The notes below the pieces were generated by a model that had not been told where the DNA came from, ran no database searches, and worked only from the letters and a program-made list of their open reading frames with translations. Below are positions 51,330-60,060 of a DNA stretch of 64,000 nucleotides, one piece after another. Position 1 is the stretch's first letter. The number at the start of each line of letters is the position of its first letter. This DNA comes from Methanomicrobiaceae archaeon. Lineage in GTDB: Archaea > Halobacteriota > Methanomicrobia > Methanomicrobiales > Methanomicrobiaceae. Position numbers and translations under genes: made by a program. Where the stretch lies: the NCBI GenBank assembly GCA_016926855.1, contig JAFGNT010000012.1, positions 1-64,000 on the forward strand, in the 5' to 3' direction.

Positions 51330-51640
51330 TTATTGAGATTCTTGATAAATTTCCCTCTGTTCTTTTAAAATATTCTTTTTCTCCCGTATCTTCTTCTTCC
51401 ACTTCGACAACGTTCCCCGGCTCATCCCCATCGCTTCGACCTCCGAAGAAGTCATTTTAAGAATCCTCTCCCGTTCAGCTTGTGGATCAACAAACACCTG
51501 CGGCCGCTTTACATCAGCCGCCTGCTCATTGATATTGTTCGCTTCCTTCCCGATGTAAACCACACCGTCAACGATGACGTCAACACGCTGTAAAAATCCC
51601 TTTTCTTCCTCAAATTTGTAATATGGACATAGTTTTATGC
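51330..51640 (-). pseudogene. Gene remnant, possibly the C terminus of a Cas1-like protein
   Basis: The frame listed at 51330-51563 (GTG start) continues upstream in the same frame to an in-frame TGA near 51645 (reading ...CPYYKFEEEKGFLQRVDVIV...), so it has no proper start and looks truncated. The C-terminal part ERERILKMTSSEVEAMGMSR and GTLSKWKKKI resembles the small helix-turn-helix-like end of several archaeal Cas1 proteins. No Cas1 catalytic core, other cas genes or CRISPR repeats are present here. The identification is tentative; another DNA-binding tail is possible. Confidence 0.35.
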
Positions 51641-51740
51641 AATAGTAGTCATTTCAATAAGAACGAAAAGATTGTAACTGTCAAAAAATTTTCAAAATAC
51701 TCCATAAATTATATTATGATGTAAATTTTATGATTCTCTC

Positions 51741-53012
51741 ATGGCTCTTAATTCAGATCAAATATTTTATTTTCGACAAAATTTATTTAGAGAACTCCGG
51801 AACGAACTTGGACATCTTAAAACGTGCCAAACAGCTCTTGTTGTGCTCAGTATCACTGGTTCCGGTGTATATTTAGGCTTGATAAGTACAATTGGACTTT
51901 CTTATTTACTCCCTTATTTACTACTTATTCCCCTATTGATTCTCCTCCCATTATGGATTATATTTTACGATAAGGCGAGGACGATTGCTCGAATTATTGG
52001 CTTCCTCCGTGTTCAAGAAACACTTGCAAAGGAAAATAGTGAAATAGGATTAATTGGATGGGAATCGGCAATGAAAGAATATTGGACAGTACGGGATAAA
52101 TATGATGAATTACATTATGATGACGTTTTTGAAAGTGCAAAAAAACTTCAGAAAGATAATGATCAACAAAGCAAGATTCGAGAGAGTATAATAAACTCTA
52201 CATATTGGAGCACCGTTTATGCCCTGTTTTTTTTCTTTAGCATTATTTGTTTAGGAATGAGTTTTTACCTCCTAAAACTTGATGAAACAATTAAATTAAT
52301 ATTATTTTTTTGGTTTCTTTTTACCTGGATTATTAATTTTATTGGAGTAAAATGTAAACCAATTCATAAATATTTCAATAAGAGGATTTATTATTTTAAG
52401 AATGGGACAAATGATTATCCTCACTATATCCATCAGCATAGAAGATTTTACACAATTCTTTGGAACGTTTGGATACTTACTATAATTTGTGATTGTGTCG
52501 CAATTCTTTATATCATTAATTCTAATCAAAATTTAATAAACCAAATACCAAATGTATACCACATAGTTTTTAGGAATCCCGATCTTGTGGTCCCTTTTTC
52601 ATCCGATATCATCTCTATTGTAATTTTTATGATATTTGGATCTGTATTTATTTCAACCTCGATGATTGTATTTTGGATGTTATCTGGTCTAATTAAGGGT
52701 TTTGATGGAAGATATTCCTATAACTCTTTTCAACTAAGATGGGAGATTGCATTGCTAGGAAAACCTTTTGTTTATTCAAAATATGTTAAAAAACCGAGCC
52801 TTTTACTGGCTAAAAGTGATATTTTGGGTGGTTATAAAAATACTGTCCTTTATAAAACCGTGAGAAATACCTATTTTAAATCGTGTTTCGCTGGCTGGAT
52901 GCCTGGAAATGAGAAAATTAAAATTTTAGAAAAAGATGAGGCGATCCTATTATATAATTGCATGGAAGAAAAATTGGTTGAGTATAAGGAGGCGTTTCCA
53001 GATGATTTGTAA
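51741..53012 (+). CDS. AT-rich polytopic membrane protein
   Basis: A 423-residue protein with about six hydrophobic segments: two near the N terminus (about residues 30-50 and 53-77), two in the middle (about 155-177 and 183-203), and two in the second half (about 238-257 and 290-315). A helical cytoplasmic region lies between the first pairs, and a soluble tail follows. The codon use is AT-rich like the TIR gene, so it belongs to the same island. No catalytic motif is visible. It could be a membrane effector of a defence system or an unrelated cargo protein. Confidence 0.6.
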   Translation: MALNSDQIFYFRQNLFRELRNELGHLKTCQTALVVLSITGSGVYLGLISTIGLSYLLPYLLLIPLLILLPLWIIFYDKARTIARIIGFLRVQETLAKENSEIGLIGWESAMKEYWTVRDKYDELHYDDVFESAKKLQKDNDQQSKIRESIINSTYWSTVYALFFFFSIICLGMSFYLLKLDETIKLILFFWFLFTWIINFIGVKCKPIHKYFNKRIYYFKNGTNDYPHYIHQHRRFYTILWNVWILTIICDCVAILYIINSNQNLINQIPNVYHIVFRNPDLVVPFSSDIISIVIFMIFGSVFISTSMIVFWMLSGLIKGFDGRYSYNSFQLRWEIALLGKPFVYSKYVKKPSLLLAKSDILGGYKNTVLYKTVRNTYFKSCFAGWMPGNEKIKILEKDEAILLYNCMEEKLVEYKEAFPDDL

Positions 53013-53231
53013 ATACATTTCAGTCCTGAGAAAACCCATCCGAAGCCAAGATTACAAATCGACCGCAAGTTCTAAGGTACGAGAACTCGTAGATGATTTC
53101 ACGGTTGCATTTTTTTCGAGATAACTAAACCTCATATGAATTTCGTTATTAATTTTCTCTCCCTTATTTTTCGCCGCTATGCGCATGATGATGCGAAAAA
53201 ATTAGATAATTACACGGAAATAGGAGAAACT

Positions 53232-53924
53232 ATGCCAAAGCATGTCGGAATCGTTGCCTGCAGTGCCGAAGGCGCGGCACTGTGTTACCGCACGCTGTGC
53301 GGTGAAGTCCCGGCCCTGATGGGAGAGTATATGCATCCCGAAGTGTCCCTGCACACCCACCCTTTGGGTGACTATATGGAGCCTATTCTCTCCGGCAACC
53401 GCGAGGCCGTCGCCGGACTTATGCTTTCGTCGGCCCTCAAACTCGCATCAATCGGGGCCCACATCCTCATCTGTCCCGACAACACGATTCATGACGCGTT
53501 CGACATTGTCGCGTCACAGTCGCCCGCTCCGTGGATCCATATCGCACGGGCCGTCGGCGAGGAGGCGAAAAGCCGCGGATATAAAAAACTGGGGATTACG
53601 GGAACGAAGTACCTGATGACCGGCCCGGTGTATCCGGGGATACTGGAGAAGCTCGGGATTTCCTCTGAGATACCGGATGCTGGGGACCGGGAAAGGATCA
53701 ACACCATCATCTTTGAGGAGCTGGTGAACGGGATTTTCCGGGAAGAATCGCGGGTGTACCTGAACACGGTGATCCAAAAGCTGAAAGACCGGGGCTGCGA
53801 TGCGGTCGTCCTCGGCTGCACCGAGATTCCCCTCCTGGTCGACCCTGATGACTGTCCGCTTCCGGTGCTTGACTCAACCCGGCTGCTCGCACGGGCCGCG
53901 TTGAAGGAAGCTCTGAAGGAATAG
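53232..53924 (+). CDS. Aspartate/glutamate racemase family protein
   Basis: A 230-residue protein starting MPKHVGIVACSAEGAALCYR at 53232, with GGAG upstream; the track start adds 32 AT-rich residues that do not fit. The two catalytic cysteine regions of the family are ICPDNTIHDAFD (here without the usual first Cys in CNT; an Asp follows Pro) and VLGCTEIPLLVD, which keeps the second Cys. The missing first cysteine means that it may not racemise aspartate; it could be a related isomerase or maleate-isomerase-like enzyme. It follows the AT-rich island. Confidence 0.85.
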   Translation: MPKHVGIVACSAEGAALCYRTLCGEVPALMGEYMHPEVSLHTHPLGDYMEPILSGNREAVAGLMLSSALKLASIGAHILICPDNTIHDAFDIVASQSPAPWIHIARAVGEEAKSRGYKKLGITGTKYLMTGPVYPGILEKLGISSEIPDAGDRERINTIIFEELVNGIFREESRVYLNTVIQKLKDRGCDAVVLGCTEIPLLVDPDDCPLPVLDSTRLLARAALKEALKE

Positions 53925-54045
53925 GAGACCTGTTTGGATTTCTATTCCCTTATCTTAACACAATGCAACGGCTGGTCCGGGTCTGGGTTGATATGTGAAC
54001 CGACTGTTGCACTCGCGTAAGGTGAGAGGGGGCTAGCCCCCCGGC

Positions 54046-54630
54046 CTACGATGACGGGCACTCGAATGGAGACGGGGCGCCGTCCTTGGAAAATTCCAGT
54101 ATCTCAAGCGGGTTGGTTTTTATTAAACAGTTATATTCGCCATAGCTTGTCCGGCAGGGGGATTCCCCCGGAAGGCCGCACCCGAGGTTGGAAAAGCATC
54201 GGTACACGCTGACTCCGCCCGGAGCCAGATCATTACCCGACGAACTGTATCCATCGGGAATTTTTATGCAGTAATCACTGAATTTTGTTTTCTGTGCGAT
54301 ATTCTGGTAGCAGGTTGCCGAGTCGTAGGCCCCTGGCTTCCCGTACCACGGCATTTGTTCCATCACTCCGCAGTAATACGAATTCTTCTCCGCAAGGAAA
54401 ATGTAGCATTTGCTTGCCGGCCCGGCCTGTTCAATTTCGTCGCAGTATTTGATATTATTGGACTCTACGGCAAGTTTCTGGTAGCAGTGATCCCGGTCAC
54501 CTGCGGGCAAATTCGCACATACCACATCTCCTGCCGATTCGACCGAATCGAGACATCCTGCAGTCCAGAAAGTACTTATCAGAACAATGGCGAAGCAAAA
54601 ATAAAGGGCTCGTTCTCTGTATTTCATCAC
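54046..54630 (-). CDS. Cysteine-rich putative lipoprotein
   Basis: A 194-residue exported protein: a basic start (MKYRERALYFCF), a hydrophobic signal helix and the lipobox TAGC near residue 26. The mature part contains more than ten cysteines in patterns such as RDHCYQKLAVE, KYCDEIEQAG, SKCYIFLAEK and ATCYQNIAQK, which look like a repeated Cys-containing unit of about 20-25 residues. Disulfide-linked repeats of this kind occur in methanogen surface proteins. No enzymatic motif is visible. It stands alone between convergent and divergent neighbours. Confidence 0.7.
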   Translation of the reverse strand: MMKYRERALYFCFAIVLISTFWTAGCLDSVESAGDVVCANLPAGDRDHCYQKLAVESNNIKYCDEIEQAGPASKCYIFLAEKNSYYCGVMEQMPWYGKPGAYDSATCYQNIAQKTKFSDYCIKIPDGYSSSGNDLAPGGVSVYRCFSNLGCGLPGESPCRTSYGEYNCLIKTNPLEILEFSKDGAPSPFECPSS

Positions 54631-54811
54631 CGATCAATGAAATGAGATGTCTCAGATCATATGAATATATCGAAGATTTGTGTATCCTGGGTTATGTCGG
54701 AGACAGCAGCGCTGTTCCGGGCTTTGCAGGCCTTGTCATCGGGGCGATGGTCGACGGATTGATCACGACCCCCGGCACGTCGCAGGGCATCGGTGAATAC
54801 CCTCCGCTTTC

Positions 54812-56227
54812 TCACGCCATTCTCTGAAGCGTGCTGTGAGCCCGGCCGTACGCTGCGTAGAGCACGAGCCCGAGCACAAGCCAGACGACGAACCGCAGGT
54901 GGGTGATTGTGGGCAGGGCCGAGATAAGATACGCACAGGAGAGCATGCAGAGGACCGGCAGGAACGGCACGAACGGCACCCGGAACGGGCGGGTGATGCC
55001 GGGCTGGGTGCGCCTGAGGACGATGATGCCCGCGGAGACGATGATGAACGCCGCAAGTGTGCCGATAGTGACGAGTTCGGCAACTGCTTCGAGGGGAAGG
55101 AGGCCCGCAATGACGGCGGTGACGGCGCCCACAAGCAGGGTCGCTGTTGCCGGTGTCCTGAACACCGGGTGGAGGGTTGAGAAAAAGCCGGGCAGGAGAC
55201 CGTCGCGGGCCATCGCAAAGAAGATGCGTGTCTGGCCGAAGAGGAGCACGAGAAGCACCGAGGTGATGCCGCAGATCGCCCCCGCGGCAACGACGGCCGA
55301 TCCCCACGTGTAGCCGATCGACTCGAGGGCAAATGCGACGGGGGCGTCGGTGTTTTTAAACGCGAGCAAGGAGACGACACCGGTCAGCACGGCGGAGACC
55401 GCTATATACAGCACCGTACTCACGGCGAGCGATCCCACAATGCCGACGGGGAGGTCCGACTGCGGGCGGCGCACCTCCTCCGCGGCGGTCGACACTGCGT
55501 CGAACCCGATGTAGGCGAAAAATACGATTGCCGCTCCCGTGAGGACCCCGTGCCAGCCGTACGGCATAAAGGGATGCCAGTTTGCGGGATTGATATGGGT
55601 AATCCCGAGAATGAGGAAGAGGACGATCACGGCGAGTTTGATGGTCACGATGACCATGTTGAACCGGACGCTCTCCTTAACCCCGCGGATAAGGAGCGCA
55701 GTAATCCCGGCAATAATCAGGACCGCAGGCAGGGTGATCATCCCGCCCGGCACACCCGGCGGGTGGATGAAGGCGGCAGGCAGAATGATGCCCGCCTCGT
55801 GGATGATGTCCACGACGTACCCCGACCAGCCGATGGCGACGGCGGCGATTGCGACCGAATATTCGAGGATCAGGTCCCACCCGATAATCCATGCCCATAT
55901 CTCCCCGAGCGCCGCGTACCCGTACCTAGAGGCGCTCCCCGCAACCGGCACCATGGCGGCGAACTCGGCGTAGCAGAGTGCGGCAACGGTGCAGACGGCG
56001 CCTGCAATGACGAACGAAATCAGCAGTGCAGGCCCCGAGTAGTATGCCGCCGCCACTCCGGTGATGACAAAGATGCCCGTGCCGACAATCGCCCCGATCC
56101 CGAGCAGGATGAGATCGACGGGGCCCAGCACTTTTGAAAGCCCGCCTTCATGGGAGACGGAATCGAGCAGTTCTTTGACAGGCTTTTTTCTGAAAATCGG
56201 GGATTTCCAGATGGCTGCGAGGCGCAT
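54812..56227 (-). CDS. APC superfamily amino acid permease
   Basis: A 471-residue transporter with about 12 hydrophobic segments. The start LSKVLGPVDLILLGIGAIVGTGIFVITG is the classic APC first helix with the unwound GIGAIVGTGIF substrate site; YAEFAAMVPVAGSASRYGYA and FFAYIGFDAVSTAAEEVRRP are also typical, the latter of the cationic amino acid transporter subgroup. It is likely a proton-coupled uptake system for amino acids. It has no clear operon partner; the intergenic region to the DUF2202 gene is a divergent promoter. Confidence 0.92.
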   Translation of the reverse strand: MRLAAIWKSPIFRKKPVKELLDSVSHEGGLSKVLGPVDLILLGIGAIVGTGIFVITGVAAAYYSGPALLISFVIAGAVCTVAALCYAEFAAMVPVAGSASRYGYAALGEIWAWIIGWDLILEYSVAIAAVAIGWSGYVVDIIHEAGIILPAAFIHPPGVPGGMITLPAVLIIAGITALLIRGVKESVRFNMVIVTIKLAVIVLFLILGITHINPANWHPFMPYGWHGVLTGAAIVFFAYIGFDAVSTAAEEVRRPQSDLPVGIVGSLAVSTVLYIAVSAVLTGVVSLLAFKNTDAPVAFALESIGYTWGSAVVAAGAICGITSVLLVLLFGQTRIFFAMARDGLLPGFFSTLHPVFRTPATATLLVGAVTAVIAGLLPLEAVAELVTIGTLAAFIIVSAGIIVLRRTQPGITRPFRVPFVPFLPVLCMLSCAYLISALPTITHLRFVVWLVLGLVLYAAYGRAHSTLQRMA

Positions 56228-56408
56228 ACCCGTTCATCTGCGGTATGGTTGTATAGATTTCGGATCCGCCGCCCCTTCGCGGCGCGGTTCCCCGGAAATC
56301 TCAGGGGGAACTGATGCGGGCAAAAGGCGGGGCCACGCCAATCCCCCTCTTCACATGTTGGGAAAATACTATATCCCCCGGCGCACAAGCGGGAGATCGT
56401 GAGGGCCA

Positions 56409-57062
56409 ATGGAGAAAAATAAGATAATCCTGATCGGAGGGGCCTTTGTTGTCATTATCGCCATCGCCGCTGTTCTCGCCGGTGTGGGGGATTTTTCGCG
56501 GAACACCGGCTCCGGATCGGTACAGAACGGCGGGCAGGAACCGGGCGGTGTGCTACCCGGAGGACTGAACGGAGGCCCCGGAGCAGGGGCAATGCCTGCG
56601 CTCCTGCCCCGGGAGGATCCCTCCCCGCTGAGTGAGCAGGAAATTGAGGACATCCTCTTCATACGGGAGGAAGAGCAGCTGGCGCACGATCTCTACACCC
56701 GCTGGGCCGGCAGGTATACGCTGCCCATCTTCGCAAATATCGCGGATTCGGAAACGATGCACATCTATGAAGTGCAGCTGCTCGTTGACCGGTACGGGCT
56801 GCCTTCGGACCGGATCGGGAACTCTGCGACCGGGTATACGAGTCCCGTGATCCAGTCGTTGTATGACGAATACGGGCCGCAGGGCGATTTATCGCTCTCC
56901 GATGCGCTCGAACTCGGGCTTGCCGTTGAGGAACGCGACATCGCCGATCTCGACATGGCGATTGCCAATACCACGCGGACCGATGTCCTGCAGGTCTGGT
57001 ACACCCTCCGGCAGGGATCCGAGGCCCACAAGAGTGCATTCCTGCGGGCGCTCGGCAGGTAA
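56409..57062 (+). CDS. DUF2202 ferritin-like protein with N-terminal anchor
   Basis: A 217-residue protein with an N-terminal membrane anchor (about residues 5-25), a Gly/Pro-rich linker (GGVLPGGLNGGPGAGAMPAL) and a ferritin-like DUF2202 domain. The latter has ILFIREEEQLAHDLYTRW (metal-ligand-type Glu and His), ADSETMHIYEVQLLVDRYGL with ExxH, and LGLAVEERDIADLDMAI. A di-metal site is likely. The family is secreted or membrane-tethered in archaea and bacteria and its function is unknown; an oxygen or metal stress role is possible. Confidence 0.88.
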   Translation: MEKNKIILIGGAFVVIIAIAAVLAGVGDFSRNTGSGSVQNGGQEPGGVLPGGLNGGPGAGAMPALLPREDPSPLSEQEIEDILFIREEEQLAHDLYTRWAGRYTLPIFANIADSETMHIYEVQLLVDRYGLPSDRIGNSATGYTSPVIQSLYDEYGPQGDLSLSDALELGLAVEERDIADLDMAIANTTRTDVLQVWYTLRQGSEAHKSAFLRALGR

Positions 57063-57251
57063 ACCGCCCGTTCCCTTTTTCATCCCTCTTCCTCCTTCGG
57101 CAGCATTGCCGGTCAGAACGAGGTCCGTTAAGATGCTTACTCGTGCCGGACGGTTATCGGGATCGGGGGCATCGAAAGCAGCGCTATCCCGGCAGTGCGA
57201 ACCTTCCGGCACCGGAATGGTCCGGTATCCGGAAAAACAGGGAATAATTTT

Positions 57252-57446
57252 TCAGGCCTCGTAGGCGATCAGGATCGATCCGGTATCCTTTTCCAGGGAC
57301 TGGATCTTCGAGAGAGCCTGGGAGTCGAGTTTCTTGTACGGAGGAACCCTGTCGTAGGCGACAAGAATTACTCCCAGTTTCTCCTCAAGTTTCTTAATCT
57401 CCTCGAGCTGGCCCCCGGAGGGATGAGCAGGATGTGGACATTCCAT
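57252..57446 (-). CDS. Small protein with internal repeat
   Basis: With the ATG at 57446 (MECPHPAHPSGGQLEEIKKL) the protein has 64 residues; the track ORF extends upstream without a start signal. Two units, IKKLEEKLGVILVAYD and IQSLEKDTGSILIAYE, are clearly related, so the protein is built of a duplicated helix-strand unit. The N-terminal CPHPAHP could bind a metal. An AT-rich TATA box (ATATATATTA, about 57478-57487) is well placed upstream. Function unknown; similar small proteins occur in methanogens. Confidence 0.65.
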   Translation of the reverse strand: MECPHPAHPSGGQLEEIKKLEEKLGVILVAYDRVPPYKKLDSQALSKIQSLEKDTGSILIAYEA

Positions 57447-57474
57447 AACAAAACACCGGTACGGTATTCTATCT

Positions 57475-57495
57475 TTTAATATATATATTATAACA
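57475..57495 (-). promoter_or_regulatory. TATA box of the 64-aa small protein
   Basis: A run of alternating A and T (TTTAATATATATATTATAAC on the plus strand) lies about 30-45 nt before the start codon at 57446. Transcription would start near 57455, giving a very short leader. The extent of the alternating run is unusual for this GC-rich region. Confidence 0.45.
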
Positions 57496-57614
57496 CAAAT
57501 AAAACTTTCATAGATTAATTTTACTTGCATTTATCGGGGGGAAGGGGGTGACGGTCAGGAATGCGGGGAGAGAGAGGTCGAGCGCATGTGGCCGTGTAGG
57601 GCCGCACCCGCACC

Positions 57615-58076
57615 TCAGAACCGGTCACCCTCAATCCGGTATACATACCAGTCCTGCCGTGTCCCGCCGCACCGCTCGTAGAACCGGATGGCCGGCTCGT
57701 TCCACGTGAGCACCATCCAGTCGAGCCTGCCACACCCGCGGTCTGCAGCCTCCCGGCGGCAGAAATCGAACATCGCCCTCCCGATGCCCGTCTTCCGGTG
57801 GGCTTCGAGCACGAAGATATCCTCGAGAAAGAGTGTCGGGCGGGCGAGGAAGGTCGAGTAGGTGAGATAGAACGTGACATACCCGACCGCGATTCCGTCG
57901 AGGTACCCGAGGTACGCCTCGTAGCGTGGCCGGGCGGAAAGACCGTCGGCTCTCAGCCGCTTCTTTGCCTCGTCGTCGGGCGGGGCGAGGTGCTCGTATT
58001 CAGCCAGCTTATCGATGAGGTGCAGGAATTCGGGGAAGCTGGCAGGGTCCACTTTTTCGATGGTGATGAAAGGCAT
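57615..58076 (-). CDS. GNAT family N-acetyltransferase
   Basis: A 153-residue acetyltransferase starting MPFITIEKVDPASFPEFLHL at 58076; AAAGGAT precedes the start, and the longer track ORF lies inside the next gene's frame. The acetyl-CoA motif is LFLEDIFVLEAHRKTGIGRA (Q/RxxGxG-type), followed by LDWMVLTWNEPAIRFYERCG. The pattern is like diamine or amino acid acetyltransferases, but the substrate is unknown. It lies 70 nt downstream of the acyl-CoA synthetase gene, in the same orientation, and may be part of its transcript. Confidence 0.88.
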   Translation of the reverse strand: MPFITIEKVDPASFPEFLHLIDKLAEYEHLAPPDDEAKKRLRADGLSARPRYEAYLGYLDGIAVGYVTFYLTYSTFLARPTLFLEDIFVLEAHRKTGIGRAMFDFCRREAADRGCGRLDWMVLTWNEPAIRFYERCGGTRQDWYVYRIEGDRF

Positions 58077-58146
58077 GCGGCGATCCTTTACCGGTGGGGT
58101 GCGGAGCGTAAAAGGAGTGGTGGTCACTTCCCTGATACATAAAAAA

Positions 58147-60060
58147 TCAGCGGCGGGGAAATCCGATACTGCTGAGCATGGCGCGGATTTCGTCAAGCAC
58201 CGCCGGGTCCTCGATGGTCGCCGGGACAGAGAAAGACTCGCCGTCGGCAATCTTTTTTATTGTGCCCCTGAGGATTTTGCCGGACCGCGTTTTGGGAAGC
58301 CTTCGGACAATGCCCACAACCTTGAAGGACGCAATCGGCCCGATTGTATCCCGCACGCTCTGGATCAGCTCGGCCCGTATCTCCTCCGTGTCGCGCCCGG
58401 CGCCGGCTTTCAGGACGACGAGGCCGATCGGGATTTCTCCTTTGACCGGGTCCGCCACCCCTGCCACGGCGCATTCGGCCACATCGGGGTGGGAAGCGAT
58501 CACCTCCTCCATCGCCCCGGTCGAGAGGCGATGGCCTGCGGTATTGATGATATCGTCCGTCCGGCTCATGATCCACAGGTATCCGTCTTCATCGATATAC
58601 CCGGCATCGCCGGTATGGTAGTAGCCGGGGTATTCCGAGAGGTACGTCCGCGTATAGTCGCCGTGGTTGTTCCAGAGCGTAGTCAGGCATCCCGGGGGCA
58701 GCGGCAGCCTGATAGCGACGTTTCCGGAAGTCATCGGGGGTACCTGCCGACCGTGTTCGTCCAGCACGTGGACGACGTATCCCGGCACCGGCTTCGTGCA
58801 GGATCCCGGCTTTACCGGCAGCATTCCGAGGCCGACCGCATTCGCCCCGATCGCCCATCCCGTTTCGGTCTGCCACCAGTGGTCAATGACCGGGACGTGA
58901 AGGAGATCGGTCGCCCACCTGAGCGTGTCGGGATCACACCGCTCTCCCGCGAGAAAGAGCGTCCGGAATCCGGAGAGGTCATATTTCCTGAAGTAATCGC
59001 CTTTCGGATCTTCCCGCTTGATGGCCCTGAATGCGGTGGGTGCCGTAAAGAGAGCGGATACGCCGTGCTCTTCGATCACCCTCCAGAATGCGCCGGGATC
59101 GGGAGTTCCCACCGATTTTCCCTCGTATAGGACGGTCGTGCACCCTGATGCCAGCGGCGCGTAGACGATATACGAATGCCCGACCACCCACCCGACATCG
59201 GATGCAGCCCAGAAGACCTCTCCGGGATTGATATCGTAGATATTCTTCATGCTCCAATTCAGGGCGACAAGATGGCCCCCGTTGTCACGGAGGATGCCCT
59301 TCGGAATCCCGGTCGTTCCCGAGGTGTAGAGAATGTAGAGCGGGTCCGTTGCGGCTACCGGCACGCACGAAACCGGCCGGGCATGCCGGAACATCTCCCA
59401 GTCGAGGTCCCTCCCGTCGACCATGGATGCGGCTTGCTCGGGCCGCTGGAAAATCACGCAGTGTTCCGGCTTGTGCTCCGACATCGCGATCGCGGAATCG
59501 AGGAGCGGCTTGTATGATATGATCCTGTTGATCTCGATTCCGCAGGATGCCGAGAGCACGACTTTCGGCCGTGCATCGGTGATCCGCGCCGCGAGCTCCC
59601 GTGCGGCAAAGCCCCCGAACACGACCGAATGGATAGCCCCTATTCGTGCGCAGGCGAGCATCGCCACAACCGTTTCGGGAACCATCGGCATGTAAATGAC
59701 GACACGATCCCCGTACCCGACCCCGAGCTCTGTGAGCCCTCCGGCACATCGTGCAACACGGTCGAGCAGATCCCGGTAGGTGTACCGCCGGATTGTGTCG
59801 GTAACCGGGCTGTCGTAGATCAGGGCGGCCTGTTCGCCCCTGCCATTTTCGACGTGCAGATCGAGTGTATTGTAACAGGTGTTCAGGACTCCTCCGGGAA
59901 ACCACTTGTAGAATGGAGCACCCGAATCATCAAGGACCGTATCCCACTGCCGAAACCAGTGCACGTCCTTCGCTGCTTCTCCCCAGAATTCACCGGGATA
60001 CTCGATGGAATCCCGGTATGCCGTATCATATGCGGTCGCACGAACTCCCCCGCCTGCCAT
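58147..60060 (-). CDS. Acyl-CoA synthetase, propionyl/acetyl type (PrpE-like)
   Basis: A 637-residue ANL ligase starting MAGGGVRATAYDTAYRDSIE at 60060. It has the acetyl-CoA synthetase N-terminal part (PGEFWGEAAKDVHWFRQWDT), the ATP loop ILYTSGTTGIPKGI, HWWQTETGW, YHTGDAGYIDEDGYLWIMSR and the catalytic Lys in LPKTRSGKILRGTI. It is a full-length propionate/acetate-type enzyme, distinct from the shorter tandem pair at 46-50 kb. AAATTATTTACC centred about 28 nt upstream suggests a leaderless mRNA; the track start upstream lacks support. Confidence 0.92.
   Translation of the reverse strand: MAGGGVRATAYDTAYRDSIEYPGEFWGEAAKDVHWFRQWDTVLDDSGAPFYKWFPGGVLNTCYNTLDLHVENGRGEQAALIYDSPVTDTIRRYTYRDLLDRVARCAGGLTELGVGYGDRVVIYMPMVPETVVAMLACARIGAIHSVVFGGFAARELAARITDARPKVVLSASCGIEINRIISYKPLLDSAIAMSEHKPEHCVIFQRPEQAASMVDGRDLDWEMFRHARPVSCVPVAATDPLYILYTSGTTGIPKGILRDNGGHLVALNWSMKNIYDINPGEVFWAASDVGWVVGHSYIVYAPLASGCTTVLYEGKSVGTPDPGAFWRVIEEHGVSALFTAPTAFRAIKREDPKGDYFRKYDLSGFRTLFLAGERCDPDTLRWATDLLHVPVIDHWWQTETGWAIGANAVGLGMLPVKPGSCTKPVPGYVVHVLDEHGRQVPPMTSGNVAIRLPLPPGCLTTLWNNHGDYTRTYLSEYPGYYHTGDAGYIDEDGYLWIMSRTDDIINTAGHRLSTGAMEEVIASHPDVAECAVAGVADPVKGEIPIGLVVLKAGAGRDTEEIRAELIQSVRDTIGPIASFKVVGIVRRLPKTRSGKILRGTIKKIADGESFSVPATIEDPAVLDEIRAMLSSIGFPRR

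Noticed and set aside
54642-54827. Plus-strand ORF of 61 aa in the gap before the APC permease gene
   Set aside because: No ribosome binding site, no family look, and it runs into the permease gene on the other strand.
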